Assembly: GCF_028640845.1 (NCBI RefSeq)
Contig: NC_080542.1
Coordinates: 148,179,298-148,243,297, forward strand
Direction of reading: 5' to 3'
DNA: 64,000 nucleotides
DNA from: Ahaetulla prasina
Lineage: Eukaryota; Chordata; Lepidosauria; Squamata; Colubridae
This document shows, one piece after another, positions 56,301 through 64,000 of this stretch (position 1 is its first letter; each line of letters begins with the position of its first letter). A program made the position numbers and the translations under genes. A model generated the notes under the pieces. The model searched no databases, was not told the origin of the DNA, and saw nothing but the letters and a program-made list of their open reading frames with translations.

Positions 56301-58261
56301 TGGGTCTCAAAAACTTTTAATTTTCCCAGCCAGAACTGTTGACATCCCATTGATGCAAAAAAAACTGAAGTTGCAATCATTTTTACAGCCGCTTCTTCTT
56401 TTGAAAACAAAAGAAAAAGAACTGAGCAGCGGAAAGAAAGAAAAAATCAACAAACTGGCTTTAACTGACATTCAACCCCGGCCAGGGCGAAGAGCCGAAA
56501 AGCACAGCTTAATTTACAAAACTGCAGGCTTTTCTATGGAAACGTTAGAACATGGCACCTGATCACAATTTAAGCCATAATAAAACTATGGATTTTCAAA
56601 GCTGGCATATTTCAAATTGCAAAAGCTGAAAGTGACTCTTTGAATTACAGCCATTCATTTTAGTGACCGTTCTGGGTTACACCACTAAAAAAAGTGATTT
56701 GTCATCCCCATCCTTGGCTAACAACGGTTTGTTCAAAATTACAACAACACTGAAGAATGGGATTTAACAGACTAACAATCATATCAGTGACTTGACAACT
56801 GCAGTATTTCGCTTAACAATTGTGGCCAGAAAGGTTGTAAAATGAGCCAAGACTCAGTTAACCCAACATCTTGTTCGCAAGAGAAATTTTGGGCTCCTTT
56901 GTGGTCTTAAGTGGATGAAAATATGGTATATTACCCAGAATTACTTAAGGCAGGGGTCTCCAACCTTGGCAACTTTAAGCCTGGAGGATTTCAACTCCCA
57001 GAATACCCCAGCCAGCAAAGCAAAGCTGGCTGGGGAATTCTGGAAGTCCTCCAGGCTTAAAGTTGCCAAGGTTGGAGACCCCTGACTTAAGGCAACATGG
57101 ATGGGATAGAAATTTAATTCAATTTAATTATTTTAGTAAAGCCAAATGTAGAATGTAAAAATAATAGTCAGTAAGCCGGTCGAGAGCCATTTGCAGTGAG
57201 ACAAGGGTGGCATAAAATTACTTTAAAGAAAGAAAGTGAAACTAAGAGTAAAAATAAAAGTTACACTGAAAGAGTTAAGTTCACCTCGCAGCTGGGTGAT
57301 GTAATGAGACTGCAAAGATTCAATTAACAACAGCCTCCTTTAGCAATGATAATGATGGGTTTCCAGTTCCATTGTGGCCATGAATCAAGGGCTAACAGTA
57401 AATTTAATAATTTCCAACCCACCCAGGGTCACCGGATAAGAGACAGATGGCTGAAGAACTTAGCAAAGTAAAAATTAAAAGGTGGTAGAAATTTCATTTA
57501 ATAACTTAATCTGGACTGTGAGCCACCCGGAGTCGTTTGTTGATAGAAATAATAATAAATACATAAATTTTTTTTAAAAATCAAGTAATAATCTGTAAGA
57601 CGCCTCAGGGAGAGAGAGAGATTTTAAAAAGTAAACTACCGTAAGGTGAAAAGTTAAAAACGCAGAAAAAAATTGAATTCAAGTTCAGCCAAGCACTTGC
57701 TAGCTTAGCTAAGAGTAAACCTTGAATTGGGGTCTTCTAGTCCAGCGGTCACCAACCTTTCGGACCTCAAGGACCACTAAATTCACAATTTTAAATCCCG
57801 CGGACGACTAATATGAATTTGTTTAAAAAGATAAATAGTATCTAGTGCAATATAAAAAAAACCGCAACTAATTTTTCTGCGGACCACCAAAATTTTCTCA
57901 CGGACCACACCAAGTCGTCCATGGACCACCGGTTGGTGACCGCTGCTTCGGAGGGTCTCTGCTACGACCCTCTTCCCGGCTCTCCCCGCCCGCCCCGTTC
58001 CTAGCTGCGGAAACCCCCGGGGATGGGGAAATGGCCATAAGAGTGTGTGGGGGGGAAGAGAAAGTCATAAGTCGAGACCCCAGCGCCCACGGGACGCTCC
58101 CGGAGTTTGCACCGGCCAGAAGCGCAGCGCCGGCAACTGCCCGTCGGTCGGTTTGCAAGCGGACGCGTCCTGCACGGGAGCCCCGTGGAAGCAGCGGGTG
58201 GAGAAGCGGGACTTCCCCCATCTACCTGTGGCTGGGCTCCTTCGGCTTCTCTGCCGGCCAT
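52024..58261 (-). CDS. KRAB-domain zinc-finger protein (four exons)
   Basis: Minus-strand exons 58261-58226, 55515-55377, 54822-54721 and 53387-52024 join at GT-AG sites with matching phases (0, 1, 1), giving 546 residues. Residues 13-58 carry a KRAB A-box ([32 protein letters not shown]), which in tetrapods usually recruits the KAP1/TRIM28 repressor. A linker exon follows. The last exon has a long low-complexity region and four spaced fingers: two C2HC (268-288, 386-406), one C2H2 with a one-residue-short spacing (457-476) and one canonical C2H2 (483-503). The tail is acidic. The fingers are not in a tandem array, unlike typical KRAB zinc-finger proteins. Transcription starts in a CpG island. 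Nuclear DNA binding and repression are inferred; no orthologue is assigned. Confidence 0.87.
53880..54515 (+). mobile_element. L1-type LINE 3' fragment in KRAB gene intron 3
   Basis: Reverse-complement relative of 44785-45365 and 46989-47598: a purine tract, then 'GGTGTGCTTTCTTTAGAGAG' and 'AAATGTACATTTATAATATG', ending in an A-rich stretch and a TA repeat. Confidence 0.75.
54721..54822 (-). CDS. KRAB zinc-finger gene, exon 3 (linker)
   Basis: 102 nt, phase 1 on both sides, acceptor CCCTTCAAG, donor GTGAGT. Encodes a [13 protein letters not shown]...RRILSV linker after the KRAB box. Too short for an ATG-led frame but open in the required phase. Confidence 0.75.
54884..55020. repeat. ~37-bp tandem repeat, about four copies
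   Basis: Units around 'CTGGATTTCAACTCCCAGAA' with 'CAACTAG(A/C)AT' spacers. Within intron 2 of the KRAB gene. Confidence 0.75.
55377..55515 (-). CDS. KRAB zinc-finger gene, exon 2 (KRAB A-box)
   Basis: 139 nt, acceptor CTCCCATGCAG, donor GTAAGC, entering in phase 0 and leaving in phase 1 as KRAB-A exons do. The A-box core (FSEEEW, EQKKLY, ENY) is well preserved. Confidence 0.9.
55530..56640. other. KRAB gene intron 1, no further exon seen
   Basis: Contains a Tigger-like end near 55870-55945 and AT-rich sequence. The frame at 56251-56562 has no recognisable domain and lies antisense to the intron. Confidence 0.5.
56640..56925 (+). mobile_element. Tigger-like MITE fragment
   Basis: Modules 'CATTTTAGTGACCGTTCTGG', 'CACTGAAGAATGGGATTT' and 'GCTTAACAATTGTGGCCAGA'; the termini are worn. 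Confidence 0.6.
56951..57084. mobile_element. hAT foldback MITE, perfect 8-bp target-site duplication
   Basis: Hairpin with left end CAGGGGTCTCCAACCTTGGC and right end GCCAAGGTTGGAGACCCCTG. Flanked by ACTTAAGG at 56943-56950 and 57085-57092. A related but distinct subfamily from 30075 and 47877. Confidence 0.9.
57743..57945. mobile_element. hAT-type element
   Basis: Inverted termini CAGCGGTCACCAACC and GGTTGGTGACCGCTG (15 bp, perfect). Flanking octamers do not match, so the target-site duplication is lost or the copy is rearranged. It abuts the CpG island. Confidence 0.75.
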
Positions 58262-58580
58262 CCCGACGGCTCTTGGGCTGCTCGAACTGGACCTCCTCGG
58301 GCGGCAAGAAGGACGGCGGCGGGTGGGTTGGGCTGGTCCCAGGACTGACGCGCAGGAGGAAGGATCGCGAACGCCTCGCAACGCAATTTATAGAAATCAG
58401 CCCGGAGGCGGAAAGAGAGCTCGCCGGCCACACCGGTGCACACACACGCCCCCCACCCACCACAAACACACGCCCTCCCCGCTTCCCAGGCTGCAAACGC
58501 GCGTCTTTGCAACACGCGTCCGCGTCCCGACGTGCAGGTGGGGCGGGCTCTATCCGGGTGGAGGGAATCTGGGGACTTGG
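57946..58580 (-). promoter_or_regulatory. CpG island, promoter and first exon region of the KRAB gene
   Basis: GC- and CpG-rich block surrounding the start exon, with sharp edges: a hAT element on one side, AT-rich sequence beyond 58600 on the other. No TATA box seen. Confidence 0.7.
58226..58261 (-). CDS. KRAB zinc-finger gene, exon 1 (start codon)
   Basis: ATG in good context (GTCGGGATGG); 12 codons [12 protein letters not shown], then CAG|GTAGAT. Phase 0 matches the KRAB exon, which has no upstream in-frame stop in its acceptor. Assigned by phase, context and CpG island. Confidence 0.68.
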
Positions 58581-58599
58581 CTGGCCACCTCATTACCCA

Positions 58600-58990
58600 A
58601 CAAGTATTGTTTATGTTTCTAATACTAGTAATATTTATTACCCATCAAATATTAATATTTATCTATTAGCCATTATCTATTAAATAGGATTAATAACATT
58701 CCTCTATTACTCATAATCTATTCAATATTATTAATGAACTAAATATATGTGTGTGTGTATGATGCATATATTACATGTATAACGTACATGTATTATGCAC
58801 ATATACAATTATATGTGCATAATGTATATATATATCTGTGTAATGTATATATGTATAATGTATATGTACACATATATGTATATGTATAATGTGTGCTTGT
58901 GTATATACAGACACATCTAACATTATACATATACATTGTACATGTACGGGTATGTATCTGTATAATTATGTGTAATGTACACATACATGT
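58600..58990. repeat. AT-rich TATG/TGTA-type low-complexity DNA
   Basis: Many ATGTATA/TGTATAA motifs, with no coding potential. Confidence 0.6.
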
Positions 58991-58994
58991 ATAA

Positions 58995-59070
58995 CGTATA
59001 TAGAATAGAATAGAATAGAATAGAATAGAATAGAATAGAATAGAATAGAATAGAATAGAATAGAATAGAA
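58995..59070. repeat. (ATAGA)n pentanucleotide array
   Basis: About 14 units joined directly to a CR1 3' end. No Snake1 tail is attached on this side. Confidence 0.9.
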
Positions 59071-59074
59071 TAAA

Positions 59075-59475
59075 CAGAGTTGGAAGGGACCTTGGAGGCC
59101 TTCTAGTCCAACCCCCTGCCCGGGCAGGAAACCCTACACCATCTCAGACAAATGGTTGTCCAATCACTTCTTGAGAACTTCCAGTGATGAAGCACCCACA
59201 AGTTCTGGAGGAAAGTAGTTCCACTGGTTAATTATCCTGTTAGGAAATTTCTCCTAGGTTGCTTCTCTCCTTGGTTAGTTTCCACCCATTGCTTCTTGTT
59301 CTACCCTCAGGTGCTTTGGAGAATAATTTGACTCCCTCTTCTTTGTGGCAGCCCCTGAGATATTGGAACACTGCTCTCATGTCTCCCCTGGTCCTTCTTT
59401 TCTCCAGACCAGCCATACCCAAACCCTGCCTAGGTGTAAAACTTCGCTTTTCTCCACACTTAATTCCATGTTGTT
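59075..59475 (-). mobile_element. CR1 LINE 3' fragment
   Basis: 'ACAGAGTTGGAAGGGACC' 3' end and minus-strand codons EKRRTRGDMRAVFQYLRG and FSKAPEGRTRSNGWKLTKE. Confidence 0.82.
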
Positions 59476-59540
59476 CAATGGTATATATGTCCACATGTGT
59501 ATGTATAATATATAGTGTATATGTATATAAACGTATACTA

Positions 59541-59900
59541 GGGATACGGTGGCTCAGTGGCTAAGATGCTGAGCTTGTTGATCGAAAGGTTGGCAGTTCA
59601 GCGGTTCGAATCCCTAGTGTTGCCGCGCAACGGGGTGAGCTCCCGTGATTTGTCCCAGCTTCTGCCAAACTAGCAGTTCGAAAGCAGGTAAAAAATGCAA
59701 GTAGAAAAAATAGGGACCACCTTTGGTGGGAAGGGAACAGCGTTCCGTGCGCCTTTGGCGTTGAGTCATGCCGGCCACATGACCATGGAGACGTCTTCGG
59801 ACAGCGCTGGCTCTTCGCCTTTGAAACGGAGATGAGCACCGCCCCCTAGAGTCAGGAACGACTAGCACGTATGTGTGAGGGGAACCTTTACCTTTATAAA
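59541..59900 (+). mobile_element. Sauria-type tRNA SINE
   Basis: tRNA-like head with A-box GTGGCTCAGTGGCTAAG and B-box GGTTCGAATCC. The body ends 'GGGGAACCTTTACCTTTA', the 3' tail that Sauria SINEs share with BovB. About 360 bp, with flanking TATAAAC-like sequence on both sides as an imperfect target-site duplication. Confidence 0.88.
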
Positions 59901-59929
59901 CAGGTATATGTATTTAACATTCAAGCTAA

Positions 59930-60730
59930 CAGCCATCTTAATCATCATCCAGAAAGAAAGAAAGAAACTAAAACGAGACTCTCAGGAACTTCATGAGGTA
60001 AATTAAAGGGTGCTACAGAACAGACAGAAGGAAAAAAGGTGGGAAAAAAGGGAAACGCCCCCTTTATACTGATGGCAACCAATCACAGCGCAGATTGCCT
60101 CAGGAGTGAGTCAGCCCTCTAACTCATTGATCACAGCTGCCTGTTCTGCCCTGTTGTGCATTTCGCCAGCTCCAGCTACTAAATTCAATAGCTGAACAAG
60201 TAAAATAATTTAATCGTGAAATAAATGTTTTTAGGGATGAAATAGGAAATAGCTGACATCAAAATTAAATATTAAAGTATGAATTTAAATATTAAATTCA
60301 TGGCAACTAGGAGAACAACTGGGCCTCAGAATTGGCAATGAATTTATAGAAGTGGGGGACAACTTATTCCCCAGCCAACTGGTAATGCTGGTGACCTGTC
60401 ACTGTCACTTGGACAGCAAAAGAAGTGACCAACAAATTATTTTACTGGTCGCTCAGCATAACAGTGAACACAACAGAAGCTTTTCTAGCCAGCATTACTA
60501 GCTGGCTATGAGGGTTTGGCTCACCCCACCCATGCCTGCTACTGGCCTGCTCCTGCAATCACTCTTAGGACCTGGCTTCATGGTCTCTGATCCGGCTGCA
60601 GCTGTCTCTCCTTCCTGACCCTCCACCCGTTTGGGTACTGCAAACACTTAGTACCCAACAGCCAACTATGCACTCCCTCCACAGTTTGTGGCCAACATCT
60701 CGGATGTGGACACTGGCTTTCAGGATCAAC
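59930..60730. other. intergenic, no gene recognised
   Basis: No exon or clear repeat family seen before the tandem repeat at 60737. Confidence 0.4.
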
Positions 60731-60736
60731 AATAAG

Positions 60737-61210
60737 CACTGATGACGTCCCTTAGTTGGGTCATGAAACGTCTGCAAGAAAAGCATCCAACCCAGAGAGC
60801 ATCCAGGACCCCCATAGTCATTGTCCTCCTCCTCTTCTTCCTCTTTCCTGCATACCTTTCCCCCTCCCATCTAGCACTCATGTTCCCTAGTGGGGTCATG
60901 AAATGTCTAAGAAAAACCATCCAGCTCAGAGAGCACCAAGGACCCCCACAGTCCTCCTCCTCTTCCTTTCTACAAACCCAGCTCCCTTCTAGCATCGATG
61001 ATGTTCCCTATTTGGATCACGAAATGTCTGCAAGAAAACCACTCAACTCAAGAGAGCACCAAGGACCCCCCAGTTCTACTCCACCTCCCCCTTTCTTCTC
61101 CTCTCTGAAAACCCCCCTCTCTTCTAGCACTGATGAAGTTCCCTAGTGGAGTCATGAGATGTCTGCAAGAAAACAACCAAGCTCAGAGAGTACCAAGGAC
61201 CCCACAATTC
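60737..61210 (+). repeat. ~120-bp tandem repeat, four diverged copies
   Basis: Each unit contains 'TCATGAAA(C/T)GTCTGCAAGA', 'CAGAGAGCACCAAGGACCCC' and a CCTCCTCTTCCTT tract. Copies begin near 60737, 60877, 60995 and 61127. Confidence 0.85.
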
Positions 61211-61339
61211 AACACTGAGATATAAATGCTCTCTTCTACCAAGACTAGCCCTTGGTAGAACATCCAGGAATGCCTTTTAAAAGATAGTCATGTGCCGTAT
61301 GTCCTACGACAATCAAAATCACAGAAGACATAATATACC

Positions 61340-61910
61340 CTGTGACACCCTGTGGAAGAGAAAATGAGTTTGAAGAACAGGAAAGGAAGAATATTGACAT
61401 TTTTTAATTTTGGAGCTGGAGAAGACTTCGTGGGTGATACTGTGGGCAGCCAAGTAACCAAACTGATGGATCATCGAACAGATCAATTCGACTATTGAAG
61501 GCCAACAAATGACCCAACTCAATTTATTTTTCTTTAGACACCCGATGTCTTCTCTGGAGAAGTCTACAATAGTACGGAAGATGGAAACAAAGTTGACCAG
61601 GTTCAAATTATCCTACATTGGACACAAAATGTCTTCTCTGGAGAAGTCTATGTTAGTAATGGTGGAAGGAAAGAGGATAACCAGCATGTGTATGGACATG
61701 AGGGCATCATTAGAAGACCTGAAAGACCAGGTTAGGAGAGATTGCCATGGGGTAGATCTACCTATGTGGTCACTAAGAATTAAAACTGATGTGAGAGAAC
61801 TTAATCATCAATATAGTGCCCATCAATACTGTGTGATCCTGGAGAGGACAGAAAGAGAAGAAGTGGGCAATTGGAAGATATATGGTCACTAGAGTCAATA
61901 TCATCTTGAT
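61340..61910 (+). mobile_element. degenerate LINE (RTE-like) 3' coding remnant
   Basis: Plus-strand translation (61509-61892) has the pattern LSYIGHKMSSLEKSMLVMVE, reminiscent of the 'FGHxMRR.SLEK.LMLGKVEG' C-terminal block of BovB/RTE proteins. 'ATGTCTTCTCTGGAGAAGTC' occurs twice. Assignment tentative. Confidence 0.45.
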
Positions 61911-61992
61911 GGAATATCATCTGTCAGTGCAAAAATTCTCCTCCTCTATCATCTTCATCCTCCCTTCAACCCCACTCCCTTCTATAGTGATA

Positions 61993-62374
61993 CAGGTAAC
62001 CCTCAACTTCCAACTACAATTGAGTCAAAAATTTATGTTGCTAAGAGACGATTAAATGAGTTTTGCCCCATTTTATGATCTTTCTTGCCACCATTGTTAA
62101 GTGAAGCATTGCAATTATTAAGTGAGTCACACGGCTGTTAAACCAAACTGGCTTCCCCGTTGACTTTGCTTGTCAGAAGGTCACAAAAACGGATTATGTG
62201 ACTCGGGGATGGTCATAAATATGAGTCAGTTGCCAAGCACCTGAATTTGGATCACATGACCATGGGGATGCTACAATGGTCAGACGTGTGAAAAATGGTC
62301 CTAAGTCACTTTTTTCAGTGCTATTGTAACTGAGCGGTCACTAAATGAACTGCCGTAAGTCTAAGACTTACCTG
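61993..62374 (-). mobile_element. Tigger-like MITE, complete, flanked by TA
   Basis: Left end TA|CAGGTAACCCTCAACTT, right end AAGTCTAAGACTTACCTG|TA. About 382 bp. Confidence 0.78.
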
Positions 62375-62486
62375 TAACTGCATTATTTCCCAGCCTTTGT
62401 GCCCATTTCTATCTGCAAACATCTCTGAAGTGAATGAACAAAAAATGCAAGCGATTTTCTTTGTTTTTGTTTTTTGGTAATTTGTC

Positions 62487-62492
62487 TTTATT
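62487..62492 (-). terminator. poly(A) signal of the terminal zinc-finger gene
   Basis: AATAAA on the minus strand about 890 bp past the stop codon at 63381. The stretch 62493-63380 has no other feature and is read as 3' untranslated region. Confidence 0.55.
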
Positions 62493-63380
62493 TGCAATGC
62501 ACCTTCAATACAAAACTACATCCTGAAAAGAACGTATCTCTGTGTGGGTGAATAATATATTGTTCGTTTAAAAAATAAAACGAGGCGGCCCACATTTTAT
62601 GAGATAAAAGGGAGTTTTAACATCCTAAAAGCAGCAGAGGAGAGAGCCCAGGGAGAACAAATTAATATGGTTGCTGCAGGTCAGACCCACAAGATTTCTT
62701 TCGAAAATTCGAAAGATTTTCCCGTACTCGCAATAAAACTGGGAACCAGAAAAGGAACTGAAGAGGAAAAGAAAGAGAAAGGGAACTACTGGTGGCTCGA
62801 ACAAGGAGTCCCACGGAATGCGAGCTACACATCGTAAAGTTTTCCGTGTAAATGGTTCCATCCGTACATCCGGAAAAACATCTTTTTTTTTTAAAGCACA
62901 GGATCCATCCGGAGCGTGGTTCTGCCGCTATAGGTTATGACTCACTCTGTCAGAAACATATGGGAAAAGTATAACTGCAGCCGACGGCATCCAACAGAAG
63001 CCCAAAAGACACACGATGTCTTTGAGCATCCAGCAAAATGAGACTGCTTGCCGTTAGTGTCTTAACGCGCAAGGAATAACATCCCGCACACGTGCACCTA
63101 CCATCATCAGCTGAAAAGGACCCAGACTTGTGCAGAACTTGGTTGCAAGCAGCTATACGTCACCTCTGCACACCGTCGTGTCCTTTTTCAGAAATGGTTT
63201 TATGGCAGTTGGCACAGATTCTGGTTCAAAATGAGTCTATCTACTGCAGCCCATCTGTCCAGCTGTTTTTCCACATCAAGTAGAATTAAAGTGTGAGACT
63301 GGGGGCTGCAGAGGGAGTGCTGGGGGGGGGCTCAACTGGACGGGCTGAGAGGCTGGGCTCTCTCCCGCTGCTGTGGGGTG

Positions 63381-64000
63381 CTAAGGGAGACCGTCACCCC
63401 CCATCCCGGGCAGGAGTCGCTGGGCCGAGGCCTCGCTGCTGTGAGTCCTCAGGTGGTCCTTGAGCGACTCCTTGTAGCGGAAGCTACGCCCACACTCTGC
63501 GCACTGGTAGGGGCGCTCGCCCGTGTGAATGCGCTGGTGCTTGAGCAGATTCTGCTTCCGGATGAACCGTTTCCCACAGATGGGACACTGGAAAGGGCGC
63601 TCGCCTGTGTGCAGCCGCTGGTGGTTCTGCAGGTGCTCCTTGCGGCTGTAACACTTGCCGCACTCGGCACACTTGTAAGGGCGCTCACCCCGGTGGGTCA
63701 TCTGATGCCGCACCAAGCCTGAGTGGCAGTTGAAGCTCTTGCGGCATTCAGCGCACTCGTACGGCCGAGCTTGGCCGTGGTGACTGCGCTGGTGGACTTT
63801 GAGGCTCTTTTTCACCCCAAACATCTTGCCGCACTCACTGCAGCCGTGGGGCCGTTCGGCAGAGCCCTGAGGGGGGCCCAGGATGCTTTGCAGCTCACTG
63901 TCTAACTCCAGCGATTTACCCGCTCTACATTTGGTGGGACTGACGGGCGGCCCACGAGGGGCCTCATAGCCTTCTGCTGCTGGAGGAACAGCGAGAACGG
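63381..64000 (-). CDS. C2H2 zinc-finger protein, 3' part (runs off the window)
   Basis: The minus-strand frame is open to the window edge. Five tandem C2H2 fingers: CSECGKMFGVKKSLKVHQRSH, CAECRKSF..., CAECGKCY..., CPICGKRF... and CAECGRSF.... Linkers are TGERP or close variants (HRGERPY, HTGERPF), the mark of DNA-binding Kruppel-type proteins. Upstream of finger 1 is a Pro/Ser-rich region (KSLELDSELQSILGPPQGSAERP); downstream a short tail ends GMGGDGLP. A CTCCAG at about 63977-63982 on the plus-strand numbering could be an acceptor, but the frame also stays open through it. N-terminal domains are outside the window, so subfamily cannot be named. It lies in the same orientation as the KRAB gene about 5 kb downstream. 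Confidence 0.9.
   Translation of the reverse strand, partial: VLAVPPAAEGYEAPRGPPVSPTKCRAGKSLELDSELQSILGPPQGSAERPHGCSECGKMFGVKKSLKVHQRSHHGQARPYECAECRKSFNCHSGLVRHQMTHRGERPYKCAECGKCYSRKEHLQNHQRLHTGERPFQCPICGKRFIRKQNLLKHQRIHTGERPYQCAECGRSFRYKESLKDHLRTHSSEASAQRLLPGMGGDGLP

Noticed and set aside
58045..58683. Plus-strand frames of 105-212 codons in the second CpG island
   Set aside because: Antisense to the KRAB gene start exon; no domain, and explained by high GC.
59541..59620. A-box and B-box that might indicate a tRNA gene
   Set aside because: The sequence continues into a ~360-bp SINE body with a BovB-like 3' tail and does not close into a clean tRNA cloverleaf end.

Overview
The window comes from a squamate reptile, most likely an advanced (colubroid) snake. 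The reasons are two intact genes for Lys/Phe-rich snake cathelicidins, a nearly full-length BovB (RTE) LINE, a Sauria-type tRNA SINE, and many copies of a CR1/L3 (Snake1-type) LINE 3' end followed by ATAGA pentanucleotide microsatellite. The DNA is intron-rich and dense in repeats, and nothing bacterial, viral or CRISPR-like is seen.

Region 1 (about 0.4-21 kb) is a cathelicidin cluster built as a large palindrome. The left arm (about 378-6863, + strand) holds a complete four-exon gene. The right arm (about 10736-17897) holds an inverted copy on the - strand. The genes converge, with about 3.9 kb of spacer between the arms. Both reading frames are open, all splice sites are canonical, the two 183-residue precursors differ at one residue, and the mature 34-residue peptides are identical. 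Each promoter has the same TATA box with a consensus kappaB site just upstream. A third copy at about 19.7-20.4 kb is a pseudogene: a deletion removes most of exon 1, the exon 2 acceptor is lost, and a GATT microsatellite and a CR1 LINE take the place of the remaining exons.

Region 2 (about 21-33 kb) is repeat-dominated: an L2-like LINE fragment, a ten-copy ~60-bp minisatellite, a ~2.3-kb tandem duplication, Snake1 LINEs, Tigger-like MITEs and a hAT foldback element.

Region 3 (about 33.9-44.4 kb) is a plus-strand gene: a CpG island with a likely noncoding first exon, a large intron filled by L1 and BovB, then coding exons for a Myb/SANT-like DNA-binding protein with a C-terminal coiled coil.

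Region 4 (about 44.4-51 kb) is nested transposons, several with intact target-site duplications that give an insertion order.

Region 5 (about 51-58.3 kb) is a minus-strand KRAB zinc-finger gene. I assembled it from four phase-compatible exons, from a CpG-island start exon to the finger exon and poly(A) signal. Two of its four fingers are C2HC.

Region 6 (58.3-64 kb) has repeats (ATAGA array, CR1, Sauria SINE, ~120-bp tandem repeat, RTE remnant, MITE) and then the 3' part of a second C2H2 zinc-finger gene on the minus strand, which runs off the window.

The cathelicidins are secreted innate-defence precursors; the zinc-finger and Myb/SANT genes encode probable nuclear DNA-binding proteins. I found no convincing new molecular system. 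The most notable signal is the cathelicidin palindrome and its near-identical coding sequence.
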